A DNA stretch of 64,000 bases from Notolepis coatsorum (taxonomy: Eukaryota > Chordata > Actinopteri > Aulopiformes > Paralepididae): NCBI GenBank assembly GCA_963971535.1, contig OZ020593.1:36997384-37061383 (forward strand), read 5' to 3'. The notes beneath the pieces were generated by a model that saw nothing but the letters and a program-made list of their open reading frames with translations, was not told the DNA's origin and did no database searches. Each line of letters opens with the position of its first letter. Positions within the stretch are counted from its first letter, which is position 1. This document shows, piece by piece, positions 47,818 through 58,925 of this stretch. A program made the translations under genes and the position numbers.

Positions 47818-48620
47818 GTTAACGGTATATTTTTTTAATGATTCATTACGGTATAAATTAGGTTAACTGGAGCTGCGTATTGCTGGCTCTCATATTTGCA
47901 AATACAATAGCGTTCACCCTGATGTAAACAATTCTACAACGGAAGACGGCCGCTGCAACTCTCTGCCGCGCGGCAGCGCGGTCACGTCGCGCGGCAGCGC
48001 GGTCAAGTGGCCAATCAGAGAAACGCTGAACGCAAGGCTGAACACAAGTTGGTTGCCTTTAATATTCACGCACTTGGGACAGCTCTGCTCTAAAGATGTA
48101 GCTGGCTCTGCTCTAATCTCTCTACCCCGCGTTCGGTTTCTAACTTGCTATTGTTTGCGACAGTCTGCCGTAAACATTGGAAATAATTGCGACAGCTCTG
48201 CCGTAAACACTGGAAATAGCCTCGGTTACTATGCCCACACGCAACCACTGTAACCGGGATGCGCGCAAAACTTCACCCTGGACTCTTTGGTTTTCAAAGA
48301 CCGTGTTGCAGTGTTCCAAAACCCCGGTTGCGTGTGGCCAAGCAGTGCAACCGCGCACATTAAGGCTTGGTTATATAACACCGGCGTTCGTGTGGACAGG
48401 GCCTAAGTACACGGTCACTAGTGATGATGGATCCTAAAGTCTTCAACAACAGTAGAAAAATCAATCCTCTTCTCCCTCATCTTTTCCTCCGTGACCCAGA
48501 AACCAATGGTCACGCTGCCATGTTGCCAGCTGTTCCAAATGTAGTGAAGAGAAGGCAAGATCCTTAACATATCTCAAGTCTCCTTCTGCAGCAGATACAC
48601 AGGTGTCTCCTCTCCAGGAC

Positions 48621-49109
48621 GCCTAAATATTAAAGGCAACCAACTTGTGTCTAGCCACGCCCAACTTGCGTCTAGCCACGCCCCCGCGGCGACGCGGCAG
48701 CAGCAGAGCGGAGCTCTGCCACGGAGCTCTGTCGCGGCAGCATTATGTAGCAACTGGTAGCACTGCCTTGCTGTGGATCCTGCGGTCTGTTGGTGACAAG
48801 TTCCATTCCCTTCAATTTTAATTTTTATTTATTTTTTAACGTGCATTCTTTCGCCGGTTAAGTTTAGGCATGTTAACTTTAAGCATTGTTTCGGAGTTGG
48901 TTAAGGTTAGGGTTAAGGTTAGGCATTGTTTCGGAGTTGGTTAAGGTTAGAAGGGTTAAGTTTAGGCGCTGTTTCGGAGCTGGTTAAGGTTAGAGTTTGT
49001 CTTAGAGAATGGCAATAGACAGCCTATTTCCACGCTGCAGCTCTCTCGCGCTGCCGCGGTCACATCAGAGAAACGCTAAACACAAGTTGGTTGCCTAAAA
49101 TATTCACGC
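48621..49109. mobile_element. Mutator-like non-autonomous element, second copy, 9-bp TSD
   Basis: Ends GCCTAAATATTAAAGGCAAC and, reversed, GCGTGAATATTTTAGGCAAC. The TSD CTCCAGGAC is exact at 48612-48620 and 49110-49118. Inside, a unit of GCATTGTTTCGGAGTTGG plus TTAAGGTTAG is tandemly repeated about three times (48880-49000). Confidence 0.87.
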
Positions 49110-49269
49110 CTCCAGGACATCAACGGCATGATAGCACAAAGGCCATATGACCCCATGTGTGAGACATCTAAACGCTAAACGCGTTGACACGTATGACTAG
49201 AAAACACCCAACTTTAATAGAACACGCCAAGATTATGGGAAGTTTTCCCATATTTGTTGGCATGTTCCT

Positions 49270-50095
49270 TTAACTCATTCAGCCTTAGCTATTAGTCGGG
49301 GCCCGTCATAGCAAGGCCACGCTTTAAAAGATAGGAGTGTGTCACCTTGTTTGTAGAGCTATAACTATATTCTATATTATAGCTATGGATACAATACGGA
49401 TATGGATACAGTCCCATTTGACATCACCTATCTATCGTTCAATATGTGAAAAATAATGCATTTTTCCATCCATACGTTCCCGTGTTATACCGTGGTGAAT
49501 ATAAGTATAGTTATAGCGTGGTCTGGGGTCATTCCCAAAATGCTGAGTTATAGCCTAAACGTCAATTCTACTATAGACATTGCCGTTTCTTGCCTGTACA
49601 CGCTATTATTCCGAAATCAAATCTATATCATAGGTATTATGTTCCATCATGAATGCATGAAAGTGGGGGGGGGGGGGGGGTCGTTTCTGATTATTGAGTG
49701 TCAGTAACGGCATTCGTATTGAACACTAAAAACGCTTATCAGCCCGATCGGTATAAAAGCATTGCAGGATCAAGCAAAAATGTATGTCAGATTGTCCTTA
49801 CCTGTGATCGGGAGTATTCCAAAAATAATATTCCAATTGTTTGATCGCCATCTGGTACATCCAATGTCCATTTGGTCCACGGCATAATCCACCACAACAT
49901 ATGGATCGGGGATATTTGACGCACTTCAATGGAACCAGAAGAACTGCTCGCCTCGTCCGACAAGTAAAAGTGAAACCGGAGACATTTGGCCATTCCACAG
50001 GCCAAGATACAAGGTTACAAAGGGTGCTCGATACCGCCGACTAGCTGGATGCGGCCGCTATTGCACTTTGGCGACCTCAGACTCATTCCCTATGG
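49270..50095 (+). mobile_element. TTAA-family DNA transposon copy
   Basis: Begins TTAACTCATTCAGCCTTAGC and shares TATAGCTATGGATACAATAC- and GTGAATATAAGTATAG-type blocks with 15820-16553 (inverted) and 52772-53699. The far end is not a clear TTAA; homology ends at TTCCCTATGG. Confidence 0.6.
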
Positions 50096-50509
50096 CAGGG
50101 GTCAGCAACCTTTTTGACATGGAGTGCCTGTTTGAAATATAGTTGTAACTAGTGTGCCTCAACCATATTCCATGCATCGTAAATTATTTTTCTCATAATC
50201 AGGTATTTTTAATGATAATTTTTACATTATTACATCATTATTGTTATTGTTATTATTAACAATATTATTATGATGGTTGTATCAACCCTAAATCTGAGTT
50301 GGGGGGGGGGGGAATGCAATGCAGACAAACAGCTGCATACAGTGCGACCATTTCACTCACATTTGCCCATTCATTTTTGGACACATCTGTACTGTACGTG
50401 TGCTGTCATAGCTCCACCTACAGGCCTAATGGAGAACACCAGGAGAACACCAGGATGTGAATGGAGGGTGAATGTGAGGTATATCGTGTAAATAAGTTTT
50501 GATTGATCG
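50093..50509. other. Possible hAT terminus and unassigned sequence
   Basis: CAGGGGTCAGCAACCTTTTT at 50097 has the look of a hAT end, but I found no inverted partner. The rest is AT-rich with a poly-G at 50301-50312. Confidence 0.35.
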
Positions 50510-51009
50510 CAAGACTACACTGTAAAAAAATAAATAATAATAAGTTAACAGAACTTAAAAATATTGAGTTCAGTTACTGTGCATTAAGGTTTTCAGTTTT
50601 CAATCCATAATAAGTTAACAGAAAAATAAGTACACAACCACATTATTTCAACCTAATAAAACTATGTTTATTGTCATTCTTTTAAGAACACAAGTTGACT
50701 TGGTAATACTCACATTTTGAGTAAAAAAAATTGCTTTTAACATGTGCAATGTTCAATGAAATAGAAAAATAAATAATACAATGTGTTGATTAATCCCACT
50801 GGTCACAATGGTGACCGTAATAATGTTTTTGTTATAAGGCTCTGCAAATGTTACTGAATGATGTAGCAATGTATTTCCAGCTAAATTGAAATAATAAACA
50901 AATAAAGGGTCTCAATTAAATATGTGGTAGTAAAAATAACCTGTTGGAGGATTTCAACAAGATAAATGCGACAACAGTGCAAAATATTTCACTATAATAT
51001 TTCAGAGCA

Positions 51010-51043
<34 letters not shown>

Positions 51044-51199
51044 TTTTTTTTTTACTGCTGCTGCCCCCTGTGCCTACCCCTGCCCTATGGTAACACCAAG
51101 GTCCCTGGATGAATAATGAATAAAAATATCGAATAAAAGAATAAACGACCAAAACCAGAGAAATCTAAGACTTATCTCGGGTTTGGCTTCCATTGAGTT
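50510..51199. other. AT-rich non-coding stretch
   Basis: Begins ACACTGTAAAAAAATAAATA, like the terminus of a common fish MITE, with AAGTTAACAGAA twice. Contains poly-A and (TA)n at 51010-51043. It ends at a TTAACTCAATGG-type terminus (minus strand) near 51199. Confidence 0.4.
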
Positions 51200-51534
51200 A
51201 AGAAGGATATATATATTTTATTTTTTTATCCACTTTTTCTCCTATTTTTCTATTTTTCTCCCATCCCAATTCCATTGTGCCAATTTTTCCCTCCCCTGTC
51301 TTGAACGTTGCTCGCATATGCCCCCCACTGGCCGGTTGTAGGGAGGATGCGTCTATATTTATCACAGCCGAAGAGTGCAAGATCGCTTCTGCATTCTTCG
51401 CCATACGCCAGTACGGTAATGCGCATTTCCTTTTCCTTCACCCAGGTGCTCGCCACGCATGCGCATGAGGTCGCCGCTTGGTTCGCCGCTGTTCAGACCC
51501 CCATTAATCACAGATGCCAGAACGCGCCATATGC

Positions 51535-51648
51535 CATATTAAAGCCAAAGCCTTTGGTTCATATTAACGCTGGTCAATCACATATTAACACGCCAAAGCC
51601 TTTGGTTCATATTAACGCTGGTCAATCACATATTAACACGCCATATTA
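51535..51648. repeat. Tandem duplication of a 53-bp unit
   Basis: GCCAAAGCCTTTGGTTCATA through TCACATATTAACAC occurs twice in direct succession. Confidence 0.92.
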
Positions 51649-51657
51649 GCACACATT

Positions 51658-51790
51658 ACAAGACGAAAGTCTTTCTCTGGTCTGCATCCCCTTAACAATT
51701 GTGTGTATTGAGCCGTACTGTATTGTACCCATTCTGCAATCTGTTAATAACATTTTCATTCAATCAATTTCATTCAATAAATTTTATGAA
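51658..51790 (+). mobile_element. LINE 3' end fragment (3963 family), plus
   Basis: ACAAGACGAAAGTCTTTCTC, CTGCATCCCCTTAACAATTG and ACCCATTCTGCAATCTGTTA, then a (CATTCAAT)-type tail. Confidence 0.8.
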
Positions 51791-51839
51791 TGCCCGAATA
51801 ACGTTATGGCGTTGCGAGTGAATCGCGTCGCGATAATAT

Positions 51840-52230
51840 ACATGTATTCCATAATATGTAAAGTACAGTTGACAGCTGCGTTGTGTTAACGTTACAATGT
51901 ACAGGGAAATAACATTATGGTGTGTTATGGCATTATGTGGTCCTCGTTTGGATAATATGTAAAGTACAGTTGACAGCTGCGTTGTGTTAACGTTGCAATG
52001 TACAGGGAAATGCTGCATTGTGTTAACGTTGCAATGTACAGGGAAATGCTGCGTTGTGTTAACGTTACAATGTACAGGGAAATAACATTATGGCGTGTTA
52101 TGGCGTTATGTGGTCCTCGTATGGCGTTATGTGGTCCTCGTTTGGATAATATGTAAAGTACAGTTGACAGCTGCGTTGTGTTAACGTTGCAATGTACAGG
52201 GAAATAAACATTATCGCGTTGCGATAATAT
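51840..52230. repeat. Higher-order tandem repeat
   Basis: Units built of GTAAAGTACAGTTGACAGCT, GCGTTGTGTTAACGTT, GCAATGTACAGGGAAAT and TTATGTGGTCCTCGT recur in nested order three to five times. Confidence 0.9.
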
Positions 52231-52771
52231 ACATGTATTCCATTTGGGCGTCTGAGCGGGGGAAAAGAAAATGGGCATTTGGAGGGCGTTACCGGGGCCA
52301 ATCAGGGCAAAATGCGGAAGCGCTCTTGCACTCTTCGGCTGTGATAAATATAGACGCAGGGAGGATAGAAGCCTTGCATCACGTGTCCCCTCCGGTACAC
52401 GAGGAGGCAGCCTGTCACATCTTTTCACCTGCCAGCGCGGACTCTCATTGGCGAAGTGTAACGTGAGGGAGGCTCACGCTACCCCCGCCATTTCCTGTCT
52501 CTGCTGTGCAGGCGTCCCCAACCGACCTGTAGGAGTCGCTGTCCACAACGTCCAGATTACCACCCATCGACTTCCACCCGCTAATTCTGCCAATTTAATT
52601 AGTATTACGGCTGGCCCAAGCCGGAGGAAGCGCCGACAGCCGGAGTCGAACCCGGTGTCTTTTGCGTTGGTGACGAGTGCAATGTCCGCTGCGCCACCCA
52701 GCCGCCAAGAAGGATATATTTACATTTTCCTCATCTGCATTCCTGTCTGTTATTTCCATCTATACAATGAC

Positions 52772-53699
52772 TTAACTCATTGGACGCCACGGATTAGCCT
52801 CATCCTGTAGTAGCTACCGCCACCGCTGTAAACGGTGGGAGTCGCTCACCTTGTTTGCAGGGCTATAACTATTTAAATATTATAGCTATATATGCAATAC
52901 GATGGCCCATTTGACATCGAGTATCTATCGTTCAAGATGTGAAAAAGGAATCTTTTTTCCATCGATACATTCTCGTTTCATACCGTGGTGAATATAAGTA
53001 TGGTTTTAGAGTGGTCTAGGGTAATTCCTGGGAGGCTGGTAATAGCCTATGACGCATACAGTATTATACTTCCATTGGCATTTTGTACATGCTACAATTA
53101 AAAATTCAAATGCATATGATCGGTATATTATGTTCCATCATGAATGCAGGGGGGGGGGGGGGGTCATTTCTGATTAATTGATTGTCAATAACGGCATTCG
53201 TTAGTACAACAGCATACGCTGATCAGGGTGATGGCTATGAAAACAATGCACAACCAAGCTGAAATTTACGTTAAATTGCTCTTACCTGTGGCCGATGAGA
53301 CTCCAAAAAGAATATTTCAATAATTTGATTGCCATCTGCTAGATCATATGTCCATTTGGCCCAAGCCATAACCCCCAACAGCATAATGAATCTGGCGTCC
53401 CGAAAGCGATCCAATGCGATTGGGTATACCCCTCGGTCCACGTTACTCAAAAACTCTGCCCGGAGGAATTTCAATGATACACAGAGTCATACACAGAGTC
53501 AGAAAGGAAGTGCGACATCGGACGCATACTAACAGGCGGTGGTATTGGACCGTTGCAATCTCAGACACATTGCCAAACAGTACCACATGGATAATTTATG
53601 AATGGAAATAGCGATCCAATAACGAGTATACTCGTTGTTGGCGTCCAACGTTTGGCGTCCTATAACGAGTATACTCGTCGTTGCCGGTGAATGAGTTAA
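52772..53699 (+). mobile_element. TTAA-family DNA transposon, both ends present
   Basis: The left end is TTAACTCATTGGACGCC and the right end, reversed, TTAACTCATTCACCGGC. The interior is homologous to 15820-16553 and 49270-50095. No coding frame. Shortly before the right end a GTATAACGAGTATACTCGT-like word is repeated (53615-53680). Confidence 0.7.
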
Positions 53700-54888
53700 G
53701 GCTGGGCGATGGTCACAATATGATATCACAATATCTTTCTTATTTTTGATAGTATCATGATATTTGATTGTTTTTCAAGTAAAAATTTAACTGATGGGAC
53801 ATATTTTTCACGTCTTTTTTACTATTATTATTATTATTATAATTTTTTGTAATACAATTGAACCCTTGCACTAAAGAACCATATAACATATAAAATATTT
53901 GGACAGCAGTTGTAAAGTCAATCCAAATCACTCGGAGTGTGAATGTGATATATCAAAGTACTCAACCTCTATCGTGTTTAACTATGAATGAAGACAGCAC
54001 TCCAACTTGCCATCTGTAGATAATAAAGTTTGAAAACACTGTTCCTAAAACGCAGATGGTGCTTCATCTGAGGAACTGAATTGTCATGCTGTTTTTTCAT
54101 CAAATGGTTGATGCTATTATCAAAATGTATTTGTTTTATCCCAAAATATTCATATACTGCTGCAAAGAATTTATTTTTATATTAACAAATAAAATGTGGT
54201 ATAATATTATGATTTGCATATATCATTGATGAAGGTAGTCCATGCCTTTGCATTGATTCATGACAGTATATGTTAATATTCTGTATACCTCCCAGCCCAC
54301 ACTGACCCAGCCCTTCACTTTCTCCAGCAAATAGTGTGTGTACAGAAAAAGGGAAATTGCATTATAGTTTATTCATCTGTATCTACATCTTCATCTAATG
54401 TACACATTATTTGGGGTTTGCCATTTTTCATGCATAATATATCCAGCTACCATCCAGAGATATTTTATTAATCAACGTATTTCATCATAAAGTATTGCCA
54501 CATGGTTGTCGAGGCAGTTTCCTTATCAGTCTTGGACCATGGTGATTTATAGGCATGCTGCAGCTTCAACCCTTACCCTCCTAGCCCTCCCTGGCCCAGT
54601 TAGAAAATTCATGAACTTGAATGTACATCGGTTTGTGATAGATTATTAGTTACTGGGCCAATGATATAAAATATGTGTATGATTATCATCATTATTATTG
54701 TTATTATTCTTCATATGTAGTTGAACTTGAACTTGTTGAACTTGAACTTGAAGATAAAAATGGATTAGAAAAGGTATAGTGTATGGAATGTAGACAATCT
54801 TGTGGGCAATATAGAACAGCTGACAGATTAGAAATAGCATATATTGTTCAAAAGTTATGAATGAATGAATTAAACTAAATATCATTCA
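53700..54888. other. Non-coding stretch
   Basis: AT-rich. TGAACTTGAACTTG repeats at 54720-54750. No exon recognised. Confidence 0.45.
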
Positions 54889-55055
54889 AATAAGTAAGGG
54901 ATAATGTATAGCTACGAGGTCATTGTCGCAAAATAATTGACCGACACAGAGTTTAAAATACAGAGGCGCCTCGCCGAGGTGTTTTAAAACGTCAGTGAAG
55001 GTAAATTATTTTGCGACAATGACCGAGTATAGGCTATACATTATCCCGCTTATTA
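54889..55055. mobile_element. Foldback element
   Basis: The left arm GGGATAATGTATAGC ... GGTCATTGTCGCAAAATAAT (54898-54938) is inverted at 55005-55047. The spacer contains a short GAGGCGCCTCG palindrome. No coding frame. Confidence 0.8.
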
Positions 55056-55349
55056 CATGGCTAACTTACTAACAATATATAATTAATTTTACACCATTGA
55101 CAAGACGAGATCAAATGCAGACGCAGTTCTGTTCTGTCACTCCCGCTGTCATCGCCGGCAGCTTCGCCAGCAGCCAGCAGGTCTGTGGTCTGATTGCACT
55201 GATGTCAGTGGGCTTGATTGGTCCAGCTGCGCACAGCGGTCATTATTACTCGGCAGAGGTCCGTTATCGAGTAATAACGGACCTCTGACGAGCGCTATTG
55301 ACCAATCACAATCAAGCATTTCAGCGAATGTTAAAACGCCATGTAATAA
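55050..55349. mobile_element. Second inverted-repeat element abutting the first
   Basis: Ends TTATTACATGGC and GCCATGTAATAA. A central hairpin has 13-bp perfect arms AGAGGTCCGTTAT/ATAACGGACCTCT (55255-55286), and longer imperfect arms around GCTTGATTGGTC. Probably a MITE, possibly the same transposon as the foldback unit. Confidence 0.65.
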
Positions 55350-55969
55350 TTGATTATAATTTAGACCCTGAATTTATTAAAAAAAAAATTACTATTACAC
55401 ATTATTTATGTAATAATTTAAAGTGTGTGTTAACATTTGTATTCAAACTTACCCCGTTCTCTTCCTCGAAGGGGAAGTCCTCACCTTCAAGAATATGTTG
55501 AGATTTCGTCCCTCCGACAAAAAAATTACCGAATGGGCCCAATCTGCATGACAACAGCGCACAACAGCACCCTCTCTAGCGTCAACGCAGCATTCAGGAC
55601 TAGATCCGGACTCTGTATATCACTCTTCCTTCAGATTCATCACTAATGATAGATACAACACTCATCACTGTGTTCATTATGAGAAGGTTGGTTGGTCCTA
55701 GCTGATTACATCATTATTGGAATAACATTTTGGAACCTATGGAACCCATTCTAGTGACTGGCTGGTCCTTAACATCCCTTGAGTTTGCTCCGAACAGGGT
55801 AAACTGCATTTTGTTAAGATTGCCCTAGCTGGAATGAACTCCAACAGTCCTTAACCTGTTAATCTGTAGACCGTTTTCGCCTAAAGGTACATGCCTAAGT
55901 AAATGGAAGATTGCTCCACTTCTGCAAGGTCAATATGCATGTTCTTGGTATCTAGGAACATCTAGGGAC
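55350..55969. other. Non-coding stretch
   Basis: No element or exon recognised. Confidence 0.4.
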
Positions 55970-56350
55970 CTGGGGGTATGTATTTCCAGTGTCAGAAATA
56001 TTGTGTCTGTTACTAGGCTAAGTAAATTGTAATGAATAAATTAATTATGATTAATTATGATTTATGATTTTGATGATGATGATAATTTTTTTTAAACATT
56101 TTCTGAAAAATGCTCACTGAGCTCATTCACCACCTTATTGAGATCATGTGTACAAAATATCTAAGCAAATGAACCGCGGGAAGATGATTAAACAGAAGGA
56201 TTTGTAGATACAGTAATTAATGATAATCGACTTTAATTAGAAATTCATATTTGACCTTGAACTTGACCTTCACCTTATTATGGCCAAATCATACATCTAT
56301 GGATAGGACAAATGCTCCTCTTTCCAATGGCAGGGTTGAATCTGGATTTA
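55970..56350 (-). repeat. Dispersed repeat, uninterrupted copy
   Basis: Inverted relative to 43535-44390 (see that entry). It serves as the empty-site reference for the 43733-44153 insertion. Confidence 0.75.
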
Positions 56351-56520
56351 GTCATTTCTTGCGGTTTTTACGATAATTAGCATTTTCAGATAAATTGGTA
56401 TTTCCGATAAAACATATAAAACATCGGTAAAAATGAAAATATACACTTTGACTACTGTTTTTGATAGGGTTATGGTATTTACTCTTGGCTAAAACATTTT
56501 TTTTTTAAAACATTAACCTC

Positions 56521-56913
56521 TTAACATCCAAGGGCCCACATGTGGACGATTCTTTGCCGACCTCTAGTGGCTCGGTGTGCATTTCCTTTAATACAATATA
56601 TAGGTAGAATTAAAGCCATATTTGTTGCCTGTCGATTGCCCTTTCAGGTGACAAAATCCGTTCAGCGGTTCTCGAGTTACATGCCGATATGTAGGCGTGC
56701 CCCAAAGTACGCAAAAGTACACATTACCACCCCCGACTCCCGGGGCTCTAGCTCCGTCAATAATTTGGCGATCTCGATCTTTGCACAGGGTTGTAGCCAA
56801 TGAGTGTGGCTTTCCAATGATACCCCATGATATGATAATTGGGGATCTAATACGGTCTCTATTGATCGATTTATGATAAAGAAAAGCAGGGTCCCCCTAT
56901 AGGGGGACCTTAA
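56521..56913. mobile_element. TTAA-flanked element with end palindromes
   Basis: Starts TTAACATCCAAGGGCCCACA and ends with GGTCCCCCTATAGGGGGACC, a perfect 20-bp palindrome, then TTAA. The body matches 3640-3955 in inverted orientation (for example TTCTCGAGTTACATGCCGAT). Confidence 0.6.
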
Positions 56914-58149
56914 GGCTTATTAAAGCTTGACATTCTCCCCTTTGTTGCAGAATTTAAAACCTTGATCTCCAACCACTGTCAATCCTCACTTTTGTCTCGC
57001 CTTGTTGTCTTATTGTTATGATTTTATATGCTGTGTGATATGCCTTTTTTTGCTTATTTCTGTATGTACACTCTACGTGACTGTAAATGAGGGAAACCTC
57101 AGTTGCCTTTTGAGTTTAAATAAAGGTTTGAAATTAAATTACGTAAAAGACTTTATGAAGGTTTCCTCTTCCGTCGCCCAGGACCTGCACTTGGCTTCTG
57201 TCTCCACTGGCTAACCAGCCCAGAATAACTGAAATAACTAAACCATATGAGAAGATAAATCATGTCAGTCGGTCTATAACAGTGTCACTTGTGACACGTT
57301 TATAGATTCCATAAAGTCTGAGGAGCAGGATGCCTCTGTGGCCGCGAGATCTGTGCGAGATTCAACATGGCAGCCCCCGCTGCCAGATTGTAAACACTAC
57401 TTTCTCTCTTTTCCCAATAACAGAAAAACAACCCTTTTTCTGGACTATATCAACTGGACCACACAACCGTTCAATCTGGAAGACCTGGAGGACTATATAG
57501 AGATGATTGTTTCAGCCGAGTCTACAAAATGAATGGTAGAGTGGAACCTTACACCTGATGGCAGGGGGCAGTTATTTTCCCTGTATGCGTGGGAAATTAC
57601 ATCCATGATCCAGGCACTTTTTTGACAGAGTGCAGCCCTTCCTAAAGCCACCATAACAGACAAAGAGTTGGTCTGACCACTGTAAGCTTGCAGTAATGTT
57701 GACATCTGACTCTTAGGGTCCATACTGGACATAGCCTCAATGTTGTAGCAAAAAAAAAAACATTTTAATTTCATATAGCGAGACAGTGGGGCGCTAGGCT
57801 AGTCTAACCAGTAAGAACAGGCTCTGTGATACGGTTTGATATGGTGGCTCTCACATGCATGCACATATCTATAAGCGAGGCCAAGAGAAACCTGTCTGGA
57901 AATTTCCAGCCTCACTGAACACGGTCAATAGTGTATTTATAACTACAAGGGAGATCAAGACAGAGAGCGGGGAAAATGTCGGCAGTCGAGCTATGCCGCA
58001 CTCAGGTAGGGGGGAGCAAGTTTTAGTACTAGCGTTGTCACTACTGCTGGTTGTCCTGTGTGACGACCGGGCGGTGTGATGGCGCAGGGGGGGCTGTGTA
58101 TTTGGATGAATGTGACACGTTGTTAAATGTCTTTCCATTTATCATGGCG
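56914..58149. other. Non-coding stretch
   Basis: No supported exon; the short plus-strand frame around 57338-57532 has no similarity I recognise. Confidence 0.4.
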
Positions 58150-58324
58150 CGTGCAGCCAGGGCCGCCTGGGAGAAATGCGAGGCCCTGTGCGAGATTTAA
58201 ACGCGAGCCCCCCCCCCCCCCATACAGTCAACATATTCTTAAATAATAGCGCTGCCCGAGGCGGGGCATGATACAGTCAACATATAGCAAGAGAGAGAAC
58301 GAGAGAGAGCTCCCGTTCTACAGT

Positions 58325-58516
58325 CAATATACAGTGTACAGAGAGAGAGAGAGAGAGACACATTGGAAAGAAATTGAAATGCTATTTGGCCCTAAACAGA
58401 GAGTACACAGTGGCAGAATACCTGAGCACTGTGACTGAAGATCCTTGACTAGGTACAGACTCAGCGAGCACAGCCTAGCCATCGAGAAAGGCCGCCATAG
58501 GCAGACTGTGTGTGTT

Positions 58517-58563
<47 letters not shown>

Positions 58564-58925
58564 ATGTGTGTTTGTCATGTGTGTGTGTGTTAGAGAGAGA
58601 GCATGTATGAGAGATCCAAAAGGACAAAGATCAACACTTAAATCCAAAGAGAGAGAGAGAGAGACACATTGGAAAGAAATTGAAATGCTATTTGGCCCTA
58701 AACAGAGAGTACACAGTGGCAGAATACCTGAGCACTGTGACTGAAGATCCTTGACTATGTACAGACTCAGCGAGCACAGCCTAGCCATCGAGAAAGGCCG
58801 CCATAGGCAGACTGTGTGTGTTAGAAAGAGAGAGAGAGAGCATGTGTGTTTGTCATGTGTGTGTGTGTTAGAGAGAGAGCATGTATGAGAGATCCAAAAG
58901 GACAAAGATCAACACTTAAATCCAA
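58325..58925. repeat. Tandem duplication, about 300-bp unit with (GA)n
   Basis: GACACATTGGAAAGAAATTG through GCAGACTGTGTGTGTTAGAA, (GA)n, CATGTGTGTTTGTCATGTGT and CAACACTTAAATCCAAAGAG is present twice almost unchanged. The units differ mainly in (GA)n length. The words resemble a fish LINE, unconfirmed. Confidence 0.92.

Larger units (their letters stand above)
46512..48071. mobile_element. Mutator-like non-autonomous element, 9-bp TSD
   Basis: Long inverted ends beginning GCGTGAATATTAAAGGCAAC and continuing through ACTTGTGTTCAGC to TCTCTGATTGGCCAC. An exact 9-bp TSD ACTTGGGAC is present at 46503-46511 and 48072-48080. The 9-bp TSD and long TIRs fit the Mutator superfamily. No transposase. 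The interior holds a 33-bp tandem repeat, a perfect hairpin and a nested hAT MITE. A 489-bp relative is at 48621-49109. Confidence 0.85.
45817..48403. mobile_element. Possible outer DNA transposon hosting a MULE
   Basis: The left end reads AGGCCCAGTCCACACGATCA and the right end, reversed, AGGCCCTGTCCACACGAACG. These are 17-20 bp imperfect inverted ends of a kind seen in fish hAT elements. The TSD is uncertain: GGTCACT occurs near both sides but with an 8-bp offset on the right. Its interior holds the 46512-48071 element, so the original length would be about 1 kb. Confidence 0.5.
51349..52357. mobile_element. Mutator-like element nested in a SINE, 9-bp TSD
   Basis: The ends begin GCGTCTATATTTATCACAGC and continue CGAAGAGTGCAAGA on both sides. 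The TSD AGGGAGGAT is exact at 51340-51348 and 52358-52366. Its interior holds a LINE 3' fragment and complex tandem repeats; there is no transposase. The first bases (GCGT) match those of the 46512 and 48621 elements, but the rest of the TIR differs, so it is a separate family. Confidence 0.87.
51213..52706 (-). mobile_element. SINE split by a Mutator-like element, 13-bp TSD
   Basis: The tail half is at 51213-51348 and the head half at 52367-52706 (A box TGGCGCAGCGGACAT, B box CGGGTTCGACTCC on the minus strand). The halves join into a normal copy of the 9894 family when 51349-52357 and one TSD copy are removed. The SINE's own TSD AAGAAGGATATAT is exact at 51200-51212 and 52707-52719. Confidence 0.9.

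Noticed and set aside
48880-49000. Interstitial telomere (TTAGGG)n
   Set aside because: TTAAGGTTAGGGTTAAGGTTAG is only a short similarity within a longer tandem unit; there is no true hexamer array.
58324-58905. 193-codon minus-strand frame
   Set aside because: A product of the 300-bp tandem duplication and (GA)n; the protein is internally duplicated and has no recognisable domain.
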